From contig JBLHIB010000001.1 in assembly GCA_047615865.1 (NCBI GenBank), forward strand, positions 1-64,000: 64,000 nt of DNA, given 5' to 3'. The stretch is from JADFAK01 sp047615865 (lineage in GTDB: Bacteria; Bacteroidota; Bacteroidia; Flavobacteriales_D; Sanyastnellaceae). A model generated the notes under the pieces. The model saw only the letters and a list, made by a program, of their open reading frames with translations. It was not told where the DNA came from and did not search any database. Below are positions 44,354-52,564 of this stretch, piece by piece (within the stretch, counting starts at the first letter, position 1; each line of letters starts with the position of its first letter). Position numbers and translations under genes: made by a program.

Positions 44354-46134
44354 ACACGAACTCCGATTACTAGGATATCATCTACTTGATCTTGCGATCC
44401 TTTCCATCTCACCAAAGCTTGCTCGAGAAGATTCTTTTGTTCCTCCATATGAAGCGGACTAGAATTTACCACTAGCTCACGGAATTGCTTGCGCATGAAT
44501 TTTTTATTCTTTGGACCTCCAAACTGATCACCATAGCCATCGGAGAAGATGTAAACACAATCTCCCTTTTCCAATTGGTAGACATGATTGGTAAATTGGT
44601 TTTCACCATGTTGAAATGATCCAATGCTAAATTTATCGGATTTTTGTTCGATCAACTCGCCTTTCCTCACAATCCATAGAGGGTTATAGGCTCCTGAGAA
44701 TTCCAATTCTAGAGTTTCCTTGTCAATGGTGCATAAAGCGATATCCATTCCATCCTTTATTTGGCTCGTTCCATCTCCATCAAGAACTTCCATTGCCATC
44801 CTATTCAAATTATTTAGAATTTGAGAAGGTCTAGTAAATACCTTGGTCACCTGATTCAGTACATTGTGTCCTACTAAGCTCATGAAAGCACCCGGCACGC
44901 CATGTCCCGTGCAATCGACAGCCGCAAATATGCTTTTCTTACCACTTGCTTTGAACCAATAGAAATCACCGGACACGATGTCTTTTGGACGGTACAGAAC
45001 AAAACATTCGTCAAATAGCGAATGTACTTGTTCATCTGTGGGTAAAATAGTTTGTTGGATACGCTTTGCGTAATTGATGGAATCTGTAAGATCTTTATAT
45101 AAGAGAGTTACCCTTTCTTTTTGGTTTTCAATTTGTTCTTTTTGTCGGACAACCTCATTGGTTCGTTCTTCTACTTTTTTCTCGAGAAGTCTTTCATTCT
45201 CAGCCAAATCCTCGCGCATTTTCAACAGTGCTCCACCAAGCTCATCTTCTTCAGAAAGCGGAGTATATGCCGCATTGAAGTTTCCAGCTCCAACTTGAAG
45301 TGAGAACTCCCTTGTCTTTTTCAATCCATCCACTAGCCTATTGACAGCAAAAGTCATATCACCAACCTCATCATTTGCTACCTTGAACTGCGTTTTTGGA
45401 TAGACACCTTTTCCAAGATATAGAAGCGTTTTTTTCAATTCGTTTATTGGTTTGACAATGCTACGAATCACAACAAATGCTATTACTACTCCGGCAAACA
45501 TCATAAGTGACATCAACCAATACGACATCTTGAACATGTATTGATACGACGCATTCTCTTTGTTTGTCGCTTGATTCAATAAGCTCTCTTGGTGGATCAA
45601 GAGTTTATCAAGGTCTTCCTGAATCTTCTGAAAAGGGGCGTCAATAACTTCTCCAGGCAACAATGCTTGCTCTGCCGACATCGTCGCAAAAGGGTCAGAA
45701 TATGCTGAAAAATTCGGAAGCGTCTTCATCGTTTGTTTAAAAGCCAACGATAAATGCTGAATATTTCGAAAAAGTCTGTCTTTGGTTACTTTATCATCTT
45801 CTGTCCAAGACTCTGACAATGAGTCGACAAGCTCCATACTTTGGGGTAGGAATGAAATCAGAACCTGTCTAAGTTCGGTTTTAAACTTTTCATCATCTCT
45901 TGATTGAACATGGATCCACTGAGTCATTAACTGATATGAACGGAGAACAAGATTATCCAATTTCTCAAGTGCTCTTTGAGAGGGGGCGTAGACAAGAGAA
46001 ATTTTATCATTCGTCGCAAGACCATCCTTGAGGGTATTGTTTACAATAAGAGTAAGCACAGCAACTCCAATGATGAACAAACCGAACCCAAGAGCTATTT
46101 TACGGGATATGGTAAATCTTAACCCCATCACCAT
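44350..46134 (-). CDS. Membrane sensor protein phosphatase: four-helix sensor, HAMP, SpoIIE/PP2C
   Basis: A 594-residue inner-membrane phosphatase. The first membrane helix is at about 13-30. A periplasmic, mostly helical sensor of about 175 residues resembles the 4HB_MCP fold. The second helix is at about 208-228, followed by HAMP (about 230-290: IRSIVKPINELKKTLLYLGKG), a coiled-coil signalling helix (LEKKVEERTNEVVRQKEQIE) and a SpoIIE/PP2C domain (about 360-594) with FAAVDCTGHGVPGAFMSL, DGMDIALC and IFSDGYGDQFGG, whose Asp residues bind the two metals. It should dephosphorylate an anti-sigma-antagonist-like protein, but none is encoded nearby. It ends an operon with a TPR and a YfiR protein. 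Confidence 0.9.
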   Translation of the reverse strand: MVMGLRFTISRKIALGFGLFIIGVAVLTLIVNNTLKDGLATNDKISLVYAPSQRALEKLDNLVLRSYQLMTQWIHVQSRDDEKFKTELRQVLISFLPQSMELVDSLSESWTEDDKVTKDRLFRNIQHLSLAFKQTMKTLPNFSAYSDPFATMSAEQALLPGEVIDAPFQKIQEDLDKLLIHQESLLNQATNKENASYQYMFKMSYWLMSLMMFAGVVIAFVVIRSIVKPINELKKTLLYLGKGVYPKTQFKVANDEVGDMTFAVNRLVDGLKKTREFSLQVGAGNFNAAYTPLSEEDELGGALLKMREDLAENERLLEKKVEERTNEVVRQKEQIENQKERVTLLYKDLTDSINYAKRIQQTILPTDEQVHSLFDECFVLYRPKDIVSGDFYWFKASGKKSIFAAVDCTGHGVPGAFMSLVGHNVLNQVTKVFTRPSQILNNLNRMAMEVLDGDGTSQIKDGMDIALCTIDKETLELEFSGAYNPLWIVRKGELIEQKSDKFSIGSFQHGENQFTNHVYQLEKGDCVYIFSDGYGDQFGGPKNKKFMRKQFRELVVNSSPLHMEEQKNLLEQALVRWKGSQDQVDDILVIGVRV

Positions 46135-46135
46135 C

Positions 46136-47056
46136 TCAATTCTTATTAGGTTGTTCTGAGATCTTACCAGACTTGATAAGATTCTCTAAAGTTTCCTGGA
46201 AATAATCAGATCTCTCATAGTCGTTTAAGGCTCGATAAATGGCCATAAGAGCGACGAGTGTTTCACGTCTTTCAGGTGTTTGTTCGTGAGCTTTAAGCAT
46301 GAATGGAAGTGACTGCTTGAATAGCTTGATGCACTCATCTTGTATCATGAGCAATTCGACAATTTCCGTATCGTAGTCAATCAATCTCACTTTGTACACC
46401 CCTTGATTGTAAAGGTCAATTGCGGTGTTAAAATTTGACGTGTAGTCCTCAGGATCGATCTCAAGCGCAAGGCTATAGTAGTGAATTGCATCTTGCACGT
46501 TGTCTTTTTGTTCTACATCGTGATAGAATATTTTTTCATAGGACCCTGCGATTGCCTTGTAGAAATCCAAGTCAAATTGACTGAAATCATAAAATGGTTC
46601 TGACAACACCATCAATTCCTTGAAGGAGTTGTAATAATTAAAGATTATCTCATTGTCGTCTGAATCAAAGGATTCAATGAGCAACAAGGCATCGTTGTAA
46701 AATGATATTCCAAGAAAATCTAATGCCTTTGAATTGAAATTTCTGTATACACCTTCGGTGTCCAGGTCCATTGATTTCTTTATGGCAACAACTGCATTTA
46801 ATCTGTTTGTAGAGTGCAGACTTTGTTTTTCGATAAGCTTGTATATCTCCTTGTGAATATATCCTTTAACGTACCAAGTATAAGGATGCTGGGCCTCAGC
46901 GCTAGCAAGCGCTTGATCAACTACTGCACGCGCACCAATCAGGTCCCCTGATTGACAAAGGCTAGCCGCTTTGTTGGTTAATGGAATGTCTTGAGCCTTT
47001 GCGACAAAGGAAGCAACCAAGATCACCAAGAACAATATTAATTTGGAGCCTTTCAT
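46136..47056 (-). CDS. Secreted tetratricopeptide-type protein
   Basis: A 306-residue periplasmic helical-repeat protein, not recognised as a named gene. A signal peptide (LILFLVILVASFVAKAQ) is followed by helical repeats with TPR character (LCQSGDLIGARAVVDQALASA; AIHYYSLALEIDPEDYTSNFNTAIDLYNQGVY). It is probably a bridging scaffold between the YfiR protein and the sensor of the phosphatase. It overlaps the YfiR gene by four bases (ATGA) and stops one base before the phosphatase ATG. Confidence 0.75.
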   Translation of the reverse strand: MKGSKLILFLVILVASFVAKAQDIPLTNKAASLCQSGDLIGARAVVDQALASAEAQHPYTWYVKGYIHKEIYKLIEKQSLHSTNRLNAVVAIKKSMDLDTEGVYRNFNSKALDFLGISFYNDALLLIESFDSDDNEIIFNYYNSFKELMVLSEPFYDFSQFDLDFYKAIAGSYEKIFYHDVEQKDNVQDAIHYYSLALEIDPEDYTSNFNTAIDLYNQGVYKVRLIDYDTEIVELLMIQDECIKLFKQSLPFMLKAHEQTPERRETLVALMAIYRALNDYERSDYFQETLENLIKSGKISEQPNKN

Positions 47057-47595
47057 GGTTTGATCGCGTATTGAGTCAGCTTTGATCCAATTTCAATGGA
47101 AGCATCTTGGGCATGCTGCTGATTTAGTTCATATCTAATGGCGTTGTCTACTATTACAAAATTCAATGCTGCCCCAACATCAAGGCCTCCTGTTGTTTCA
47201 GATACAATTAGGATTGGCAGCCCTGTGCATCTCTTAACAACTTCGGGAAGTAGTTTACTTTGAGCCCTTGAAATAAAAATAACATGGGAATTTTCGATGT
47301 TATTTAGATCTGTGAGTAGCTCTACGACCAATATTTGGGCACCTACGGGCTTAGATGCATAGGTATAAGATAATTCGTCAAAGACTTTTTTACTTCCAAC
47401 AACAGATAAAACAAATTCGCCCTCCTTATTTTCTTGAGGCCAGTTGCAACTTTTAGTAAACATGAATAAGAAGGAAGCTTTGAATGCAGCGTTTGGATCT
47501 GCGTCTTCCAGGATAGGTTCGTCCTGTTCTTGGGCCAGAAGTTGAAAACTACTGACCAAGGCAAATAAGATAAACAGTAAGGTTTTTTTTCTCAT
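47053..47595 (-). CDS. YfiR/DUF4154-family periplasmic protein
   Basis: A 180-residue periplasmic protein. The signal peptide is LFILFALVSSFQLLAQ. The YfiR/DUF4154 pattern is visible: KASFLFMFTKSCNWPQ at the start of the mature protein, VIFISRAQSKLLPEVV, and ALNFVIVDNAIRYELNQQHAQDASIEIGSKLTQYA at the end. In Pseudomonas, YfiR represses the HAMP-containing diguanylate cyclase YfiN from the periplasm. Here it is the first gene of an operon whose output is a HAMP-linked PP2C phosphatase, which suggests an analogous regulatory role (inference). Confidence 0.83.
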   Translation of the reverse strand: MRKKTLLFILFALVSSFQLLAQEQDEPILEDADPNAAFKASFLFMFTKSCNWPQENKEGEFVLSVVGSKKVFDELSYTYASKPVGAQILVVELLTDLNNIENSHVIFISRAQSKLLPEVVKRCTGLPILIVSETTGGLDVGAALNFVIVDNAIRYELNQQHAQDASIEIGSKLTQYAIKP

Positions 47596-47630
47596 CTCGA
47601 TTCACAGCACTGCAAATTAAGGGCCGTATA

Positions 47631-47638
47631 CAAAAATA
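47631..47638 (-). promoter_or_regulatory. Candidate -7 box for the YfiR-TPR-phosphatase operon
   Basis: Minus-strand TATTTTTG matches TAnnTTTG, 35 bases before the YfiR ATG. No clear -33 element. Confidence 0.4.
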
Positions 47639-47721
47639 GGCCGCCAAGTGCTAAAATCGGACAGTTTACAAGTTATTTTCAACCGTCAACTGTGTACAGG
47701 AAAGTGAATGTTTTTGAAGAG

Positions 47722-48231
47722 CTATTTTCCAGCTCCTTCATGCGGCACAAACAATTCCAAATCACGGTCAAACAAATACATTCCTCCCTTGTCATTGCCG
47801 ATCATGTTCAATTTGTCAAGAATCGTTCTTGCGAGAGCTTCCTCTTCAATTTGTTCTGACACGTACCATTGCATGAAATTTTGAGTAGTATAATCCTTTT
47901 CCTCTAGGCAAATATGGACTAACTCATTGACACTTTGAGTAACGAATTCCTCATGAGACAGCAATTTTTCGAAAACCTGATTGAGTGATTCAAAAGTTGA
48001 TTGTGGCTTAGACAAAGCAGGGATTACTGCTTGACCGCCGCGTTCGTTGACAAACCTCACCAACTTTAGCATGTGCTCTCTTTCTTCGTCGCTATGGAGA
48101 TACAGAAATTTGGCCGTACCGTTCATACCTTCGGATTCGGCCCAACTAGCCATTGACAAGTAGAATTGTGAAGATTCAGCTTCTATTGTTATTTGCGCAT
48201 TAAGCGCGGATTCAATTCTTTCAGCAAGCAT
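47722..48231 (-). CDS. Non-heme ferritin
   Basis: A 169-residue four-helix iron-storage protein. The ferroxidase ligands fit the pattern ITIEAESSQFYLSMASW (Glu in helix A) and DEEREHMLKLVRFV (Glu, Glu, His in helix B). Helices C and D show EKLLSHEEFVTQSVNELV and MQWYVSEQIEEEALARTIL. It should form a 24-mer cage storing iron. I start it at 48231 (MLAERIESALNAQI); a longer frame would add nine residues. It has its own -7 box. Confidence 0.94.
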   Translation of the reverse strand: MLAERIESALNAQITIEAESSQFYLSMASWAESEGMNGTAKFLYLHSDEEREHMLKLVRFVNERGGQAVIPALSKPQSTFESLNQVFEKLLSHEEFVTQSVNELVHICLEEKDYTTQNFMQWYVSEQIEEEALARTILDKLNMIGNDKGGMYLFDRDLELFVPHEGAGK

Positions 48232-48247
48232 AGATTCTAATTTAAAG

Positions 48248-48255
48248 CAAATATA
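48248..48255 (-). promoter_or_regulatory. Candidate -7 box for ferritin
   Basis: Minus-strand TATATTTG matches TAnnTTTG, 16 bases before the ferritin ATG at 48231. No obvious iron-regulator palindrome was recognised. Confidence 0.45.
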
Positions 48256-48324
48256 CAAATGGCCATCAAGATTAATGTGGTCCAGTTAAGATTTACCGTG
48301 ATAAAAATGGGCGCCGATTGTTAA

Positions 48325-49188
48325 TCACCGGCGCGCTGTGATTATGTAATACCTAAAAGCATTTCTACAAGCACCCAAGAACAAAGCTGCCAATGATGCT
48401 TTCAAGTTTGCCGTTTGACAGTCATCAACGGCATCATTCTTGAACTTATTGATAATCATGTGTTTTAGGGCAAGAAAAGGAGAGTGCAAAACACTCGGGG
48501 CAATTTTGAATGAGTGGTCTTCAATGTTCTCAATTTTAAATCCTTCGCTGACCAACAATTGAATGACCTGTTTAACCCTTGCAAATTCAGGGACTTCCCA
48601 ATTATCTGCTACCCAGCGGTTGAGTTGCCTTGCAGGAAATCTGAGCTGCCCGGCTTTTTTAAGCAGCATACCATCGGCAATAACCAATCTGGCTCCAGGT
48701 TTTAATATTCTCGCGGCCTCTTGAATTGCCTTAGACTTATCGGCAGCGTGGCACAAACTCTCTAAAAACCAAGCGCCATCAAAACTTCCAGTTTGCAAAT
48801 TTGTGTCTGAGAAATCACCTTCATTCAAACAAATATTCTTTCCAAAATGTCTTTTGCCTAATTTGACTTGATAAGGAGATAGGGTCAGCCCTTCGAATCT
48901 ATGCTGAGGAAAATGTGTGTTTGCATAATTCACTGTAGCACCTACTCCACATCCCATATCCACAAAATTGCCTGCTTGTTTACTCTTACAAGAAGTTTCA
49001 ATAATCAATCTGTTCATCTCGTTCAACATATTCTCTCTATCCAATGGATTGGTCCCTTTTGACCAATGACCAAAGTGCATATTGAAGTTTTTACTCCAAA
49101 ACACATAGTCATCTGTGGCTTTTTCGTAAAACGCTTTGATTCGATTGGCAGCAACATCCGCAACTTTCTTTTGAGTTAACACGGTCAT
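48325..49188 (-). CDS. SAM-dependent methyltransferase (class I, tocopherol/sterol-type)
   Basis: A 287-residue methyltransferase. The SAM-binding motif I is FVDMGCGVGATVNYA, with NEGDFSDTNL and FDGAWFLESLCHAAD as motifs II-III. The N-terminal FYEKATDDYVFWSKNFNMHFGHW matches the start of the tocopherol/sterol-type group, whose members methylate small prenyl or sterol-like acceptors. The substrate is unknown. It stands alone: ferritin is 94 bases downstream on the same strand, and gbsR ends 229 bases upstream. Confidence 0.85.
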   Translation of the reverse strand: MTVLTQKKVADVAANRIKAFYEKATDDYVFWSKNFNMHFGHWSKGTNPLDRENMLNEMNRLIIETSCKSKQAGNFVDMGCGVGATVNYANTHFPQHRFEGLTLSPYQVKLGKRHFGKNICLNEGDFSDTNLQTGSFDGAWFLESLCHAADKSKAIQEAARILKPGARLVIADGMLLKKAGQLRFPARQLNRWVADNWEVPEFARVKQVIQLLVSEGFKIENIEDHSFKIAPSVLHSPFLALKHMIINKFKNDAVDDCQTANLKASLAALFLGACRNAFRYYIITARR

Positions 49189-49417
49189 GGATTATAGAAT
49201 TTTATTGATGTGATATAGGAAGCTATTTCTCTTCCGAGCTGTTTTAAATCTCAATATCCAGATTAGACGCGAAAGACGAAATATTGGGTGTATCTCAACA
49301 AATCGCTTAGTCTTGCGGGAGGTTGAAAACCTCACACCCCAATGACTACTTGGAACTATATTCATCTGATGTGCTTTCATTACTTTCAGATATATTTGAA
49401 ACTATTAAGCAAAAAAA

Positions 49418-49927
49418 TTATTTCACTAATTTGAGTAAGGTCCCCATGAACCAGTGTTCGTCGGCGGCAATCATCTTCCCAAAAGAGCTATCGACCTTGG
49501 TTGTAAATCCTTCAATGTTATTCATCATTGTATTGAACTCGGCTATTTCGGATTTGGACGCCTCTTGATCGTCAATATCTTTCAAGTCCTCTAAAACTCT
49601 TAAAATAGGCAACAATTCACGTTTACGTCTTTCACTAGCGATTCGACTTGCCACCTTCCACATATCTTTTTCGGCCTTAAAGAATTCCCTTCTTTCCCCA
49701 ATTTTATGGACTTTATCGACCAAGGCCCAGTCGATCAAAGCACGTAGATTCATGTTGGCATTTCCTCTAGAGATATTCAGTCGATTCATAACATCGTCAG
49801 CAGAAATCGCCTCAGAGGAAACAAGAAGAAGTGCATGAATTTGGGCCATGGTTTTATTGATTCCCCAGTTAGAACCTAAGGTTCCCCAGCTTTGTATAAA
49901 ATCATCTTGTGCCTCTTTGAGCTTCAT
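49418..49927 (-). CDS. GbsR/MarR-family transcriptional regulator
   Basis: A 169-residue winged-helix regulator. The N-terminal DFIQSWGTLGSNWGINKTMAQIHALLL and the HTH segment (ISADDVMNRLNISRGNANMNLRALIDW), then the wing (VDKVHKIGERREFFKAE), match the GbsR subgroup, which controls choline/glycine-betaine genes in Bacillus. The effector here is unknown. Two inverted repeats, a 28-bp perfect palindrome and a 17-bp repeat covering the ATG, lie at its start and suggest autoregulation. It follows the FAD oxidoreductase by 37 bases. Confidence 0.9.
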   Translation of the reverse strand: MKLKEAQDDFIQSWGTLGSNWGINKTMAQIHALLLVSSEAISADDVMNRLNISRGNANMNLRALIDWALVDKVHKIGERREFFKAEKDMWKVASRIASERRKRELLPILRVLEDLKDIDDQEASKSEIAEFNTMMNNIEGFTTKVDSSFGKMIAADEHWFMGTLLKLVK

Positions 49928-49941
49928 AACTCAAAGTTATG
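49925..49941. promoter_or_regulatory. Inverted repeat over the gbsR start codon (candidate operator)
   Basis: CATAACT (49925-49931) and AGTTATG (49935-49941) are exact complements with a CAA spacer. The repeat includes the gbsR start codon. Confidence 0.45.
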
Positions 49942-49950
49942 AATTATTTC

Positions 49951-49978
49951 AATACTTTCAATAATTATTGAAAGTATT
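49951..49978. promoter_or_regulatory. 28-bp perfect palindrome upstream of gbsR (candidate operator)
   Basis: AATACTTTCAATAA is followed directly by its exact complement TTATTGAAAGTATT, with no loop. It starts 24 bases upstream of the gbsR ATG and contains the stop codon of the upstream oxidoreductase (49965-49967). The absence of a loop and T-run fits a dimeric regulator's binding site better than a terminator. Confidence 0.55.
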
Positions 49979-51020
49979 TATTAAAGCGACTAACATTGAC
50001 TTCATCTGGCAACTTGGCTCCATTTATGAGATGATCACAAAACCATTCAACCATGGCCGGTGCAACAATGACTCCACGAGTCCCTAATCCGTTGAAGATC
50101 TTCATTTTTGAATTTCTAGGATGTTCTCCGATGATCGGTCTGCGATCTTTGGAGGTAGGTCTAATACCAACTTTTTGATCTACTACTTCCAAATCTTCAG
50201 TCAACAAATTTTTCAATTTTGACAGAATCTCATTTTTAGCAGATTCAGTTGGCGAAAGCGATAAATCGCGCCATTCATAGGTTGATCCAGCGAGAAACTC
50301 TCCATTTCCAATGGGAAGTAGGTACTTACTGTTATTGAGCAGAAAATTCTCTGTATGTCCTCGCCCTTTTAGATGCAGGATTTCACCCTTGGCACCTACG
50401 ACAGGAACATATTTCCATGAACGCCATTTCTTGATTCCATAACCGTGACAACAAATAAGGGCCGAAGCCTGTATATCCTTATAAACTACACCCTCTTTTT
50501 CAAAGGTGAAATCTGCTTCGACGGTTTTCGCATCAACATAGGCGCTTTGAGCAATAAGAAATTCTCGAATTGCCGTTAACATTTTATTGATATCAAGGAA
50601 CCCAGCATATTTGACAACTCCATATCCAAAACTAGAACGAATTTGATCTAAGGCATCATCACGATCAGTGGACAGATAATCTCCTAAAGGCGGAATTGCA
50701 AGTTCTTTTTCAAATTGATCGGCAGTGAATTGGTCTCCAAAAAATCTAGCTAGCGGCATTTCATTCCACCATTTGCCATCAAGGCTTGCTTCTAATTCCG
50801 TATATAGTTTCTTGGCAATAGGAAGAAAAGAGTGGGCATTCCATGAGAAATTCAATCTTTTAAATACAACGGGGTTGAACATTCCAGCAGCCACGCGCGA
50901 AGCTCCCTGTGCAGCAGAATCATCTAGCACAAGAACGCTTTTTCCTTTTTGGATGAGACTCCAAGCCAGCAAAGAACCGGCCAATCCTTGGCCTAATATT
51001 ATATAATCGAAATGCTTCAC
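49965..51020 (-). CDS. FAD-dependent amino-acid oxidoreductase (DAO family)
   Basis: A 351-residue flavoprotein with the DAO fold: the N-terminal FAD-binding motif YIILGQGLAGSLLAWSLIQKGKSVLVLDD, then AAGMFNPVV and, near the C-terminus, KVGIRPTSKDRRPIIGEHP and FNGLGTRGVIVAP. Relatives oxidise glycine, sarcosine or D-amino acids. The GTG start at 51020 overlaps the kbl stop (TAGTG), so it is translated with Kbl, which makes glycine; the substrate could therefore be glycine or a related amine (inference). Confidence 0.88.
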   Translation of the reverse strand: MKHFDYIILGQGLAGSLLAWSLIQKGKSVLVLDDSAAQGASRVAAGMFNPVVFKRLNFSWNAHSFLPIAKKLYTELEASLDGKWWNEMPLARFFGDQFTADQFEKELAIPPLGDYLSTDRDDALDQIRSSFGYGVVKYAGFLDINKMLTAIREFLIAQSAYVDAKTVEADFTFEKEGVVYKDIQASALICCHGYGIKKWRSWKYVPVVGAKGEILHLKGRGHTENFLLNNSKYLLPIGNGEFLAGSTYEWRDLSLSPTESAKNEILSKLKNLLTEDLEVVDQKVGIRPTSKDRRPIIGEHPRNSKMKIFNGLGTRGVIVAPAMVEWFCDHLINGAKLPDEVNVSRFNKYFQ

Positions 51021-52222
51021 TACGATACTGGAACTTCAATTACACCGAGTTCGGAACCTACTTTGGCAAAAGCCTCAATGGCCTTATCTAAATGTTCCTT
51101 CTCATGGGCGGCAGAAAGTTGCACGCGAATCCTTGCTTGATCTTTTGGAACAACGGGGTAGAAGAAACCAATCACATAGATTCCCTCATCTAACAATTTA
51201 TCGGCAAATTTTTGCGCCAAAGGAGCGTCATATAACATGATCGGAACAATAGCTGAATCCCCGTCTTTAATATCAAAGCCTTTGGTCCGAATACCTTCTT
51301 TAAAATAATTCACGTTAGCTTCAAGCTTGTCACGCAATTCTGTAGACTCGCTAAGAATATCAAATACTGCAATACTGGCACCTACTATTGAGGGGGCCAA
51401 TGAGTTCGAGAAAAGATAAGGTCGTGAGCGTTGACGGAGTAGTTCAATAATTTCTTTTCGACCTGAAGTAAAACCACCCATGGCTCCACCGAGGGCTTTT
51501 CCAAGAGTGCCTGTGACGATATCAACTTTTCCCAGCACATTCTTCAATTCTATTGCCCCTCTTCCCGTTTTACCAATAAATCCAGTTGCGTGGCACTCAT
51601 CGACCATGACAAGAGCATCGTATTTTGCCGCGAGGTCACAAATCTTATCTAACTGAGCGACATACCCATCCATAGAAAACACACCGTCTGTGACAATGAT
51701 GCGAAATCGTTGAGCTTGAGCTGCCTTGAGTTGTTCCTCAAGATCGGCCATGTCATTGTTCTTGTATCTGTAGCGAGCGGCCTTGCATAATCTAACGCCA
51801 TCAATAATAGAAGCGTGGTTCAGAGAATCGCTGATAATAGCATCTTCTTTGGTTAGCAAAGGTTCAAAGACACCTCCGTTGGCATCAAATGCAGCCGCAT
51901 AAAGAATTGTGTCTTCGGTGTGAAGGAAGTCAGAAATTTTACTTTCTAATTCTTTGTGAATGTCCTGAGTTCCACAAATAAAACGAACAGAAGCCATGCC
52001 AAATCCATGCGTATCCATTGTGTCCTTAGCAGCTTGGATTACTTTCGGATGTGACGATAGACCCAAATAGTTGTTGGCGCAAAAATTAACTACCTCTTCT
52101 CCAGTGCTAACCTTAATCACGGCGTCTTGTGCCGTAGTAATAATGCGCTCCTTCTTAAACAAGCCGGCCTCCTCTATTTCTCGAAGTTCGTTTTGAAGTT
52201 GTTCTTTGATTTTTCCGTACAT
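51020..52222 (-). CDS. kbl: Glycine C-acetyltransferase (2-amino-3-ketobutyrate CoA ligase)
   Basis: A 400-residue PLP enzyme of the alpha-oxoamine synthase family; it converts 2-amino-3-ketobutyrate and CoA to glycine and acetyl-CoA in threonine degradation. FCANNYLGLSSHPKVI is typical, SLNHASIIDG and DECHATGFIGKTGRG are present, and the PLP lysine is in GTLGKALGGAMGG. Threonine dehydrogenase is not in the window. It is the first gene of a probable kbl/FAD-oxidoreductase/gbsR message. Confidence 0.94.
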   Translation of the reverse strand: MYGKIKEQLQNELREIEEAGLFKKERIITTAQDAVIKVSTGEEVVNFCANNYLGLSSHPKVIQAAKDTMDTHGFGMASVRFICGTQDIHKELESKISDFLHTEDTILYAAAFDANGGVFEPLLTKEDAIISDSLNHASIIDGVRLCKAARYRYKNNDMADLEEQLKAAQAQRFRIIVTDGVFSMDGYVAQLDKICDLAAKYDALVMVDECHATGFIGKTGRGAIELKNVLGKVDIVTGTLGKALGGAMGGFTSGRKEIIELLRQRSRPYLFSNSLAPSIVGASIAVFDILSESTELRDKLEANVNYFKEGIRTKGFDIKDGDSAIVPIMLYDAPLAQKFADKLLDEGIYVIGFFYPVVPKDQARIRVQLSAAHEKEHLDKAIEAFAKVGSELGVIEVPVS

Positions 52223-52241
52223 ACTCTATCTGATTATGTGA

Positions 52242-52249
52242 CAAAGTTA
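52242..52249 (-). promoter_or_regulatory. Candidate -7 box for kbl
   Basis: Minus-strand TAACTTTG matches TAnnTTTG, 19 bases upstream of the kbl ATG. Confidence 0.45.
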
Positions 52250-52564
52250 GGGAGGACTTGCAATTAAGTAGCGAACCAATTGATTTATTCGTGTTTTTCT
52301 CATAAATCCGACAATAACCCAGCTGATTTTGTAGGACAACTTCTGATATAATAGTGCCCACTTGTGGAGGTCACTAAAAAAAAACTACATTAGCAATGGT
52401 TGTAAATAAATAGCCAAAACGGTACGCAATGGTTTAGCGTTCTATGCATGTTTTTCTATCGAGATTGAATAACTTTATATGTCCTAGACTAGTACCGCAA
52501 AGCTCCCCTCGGGGGGCTTTGGCTATTTAAAGGCACTATGTTTCCCAATAAAAAAACCGAAAAT
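52250..52564. other. Non-coding region between kbl and the LD-carboxypeptidase gene
   Basis: About 315 bases, no credible reading frame. It holds one strong hairpin at 52498-52521, described separately; otherwise I see nothing. Confidence 0.5.
52498..52521. terminator. GC-rich hairpin, probable terminator of the LD-carboxypeptidase gene
   Basis: CAAAGCTCCCC (52498-52508) and GGGGGGCTTTG (52511-52521) pair with one wobble. No T-run follows on either strand, so the terminator call is uncertain. It lies 44 bases after the LD-carboxypeptidase stop. Confidence 0.45.

Noticed and set aside
52498..52521. A small RNA ending at the GC-rich hairpin in the kbl/LD-carboxypeptidase gap
   Set aside because: There is no promoter box before it on the plus strand and no T-run after it; termination of the LD-carboxypeptidase message is the simpler reading.
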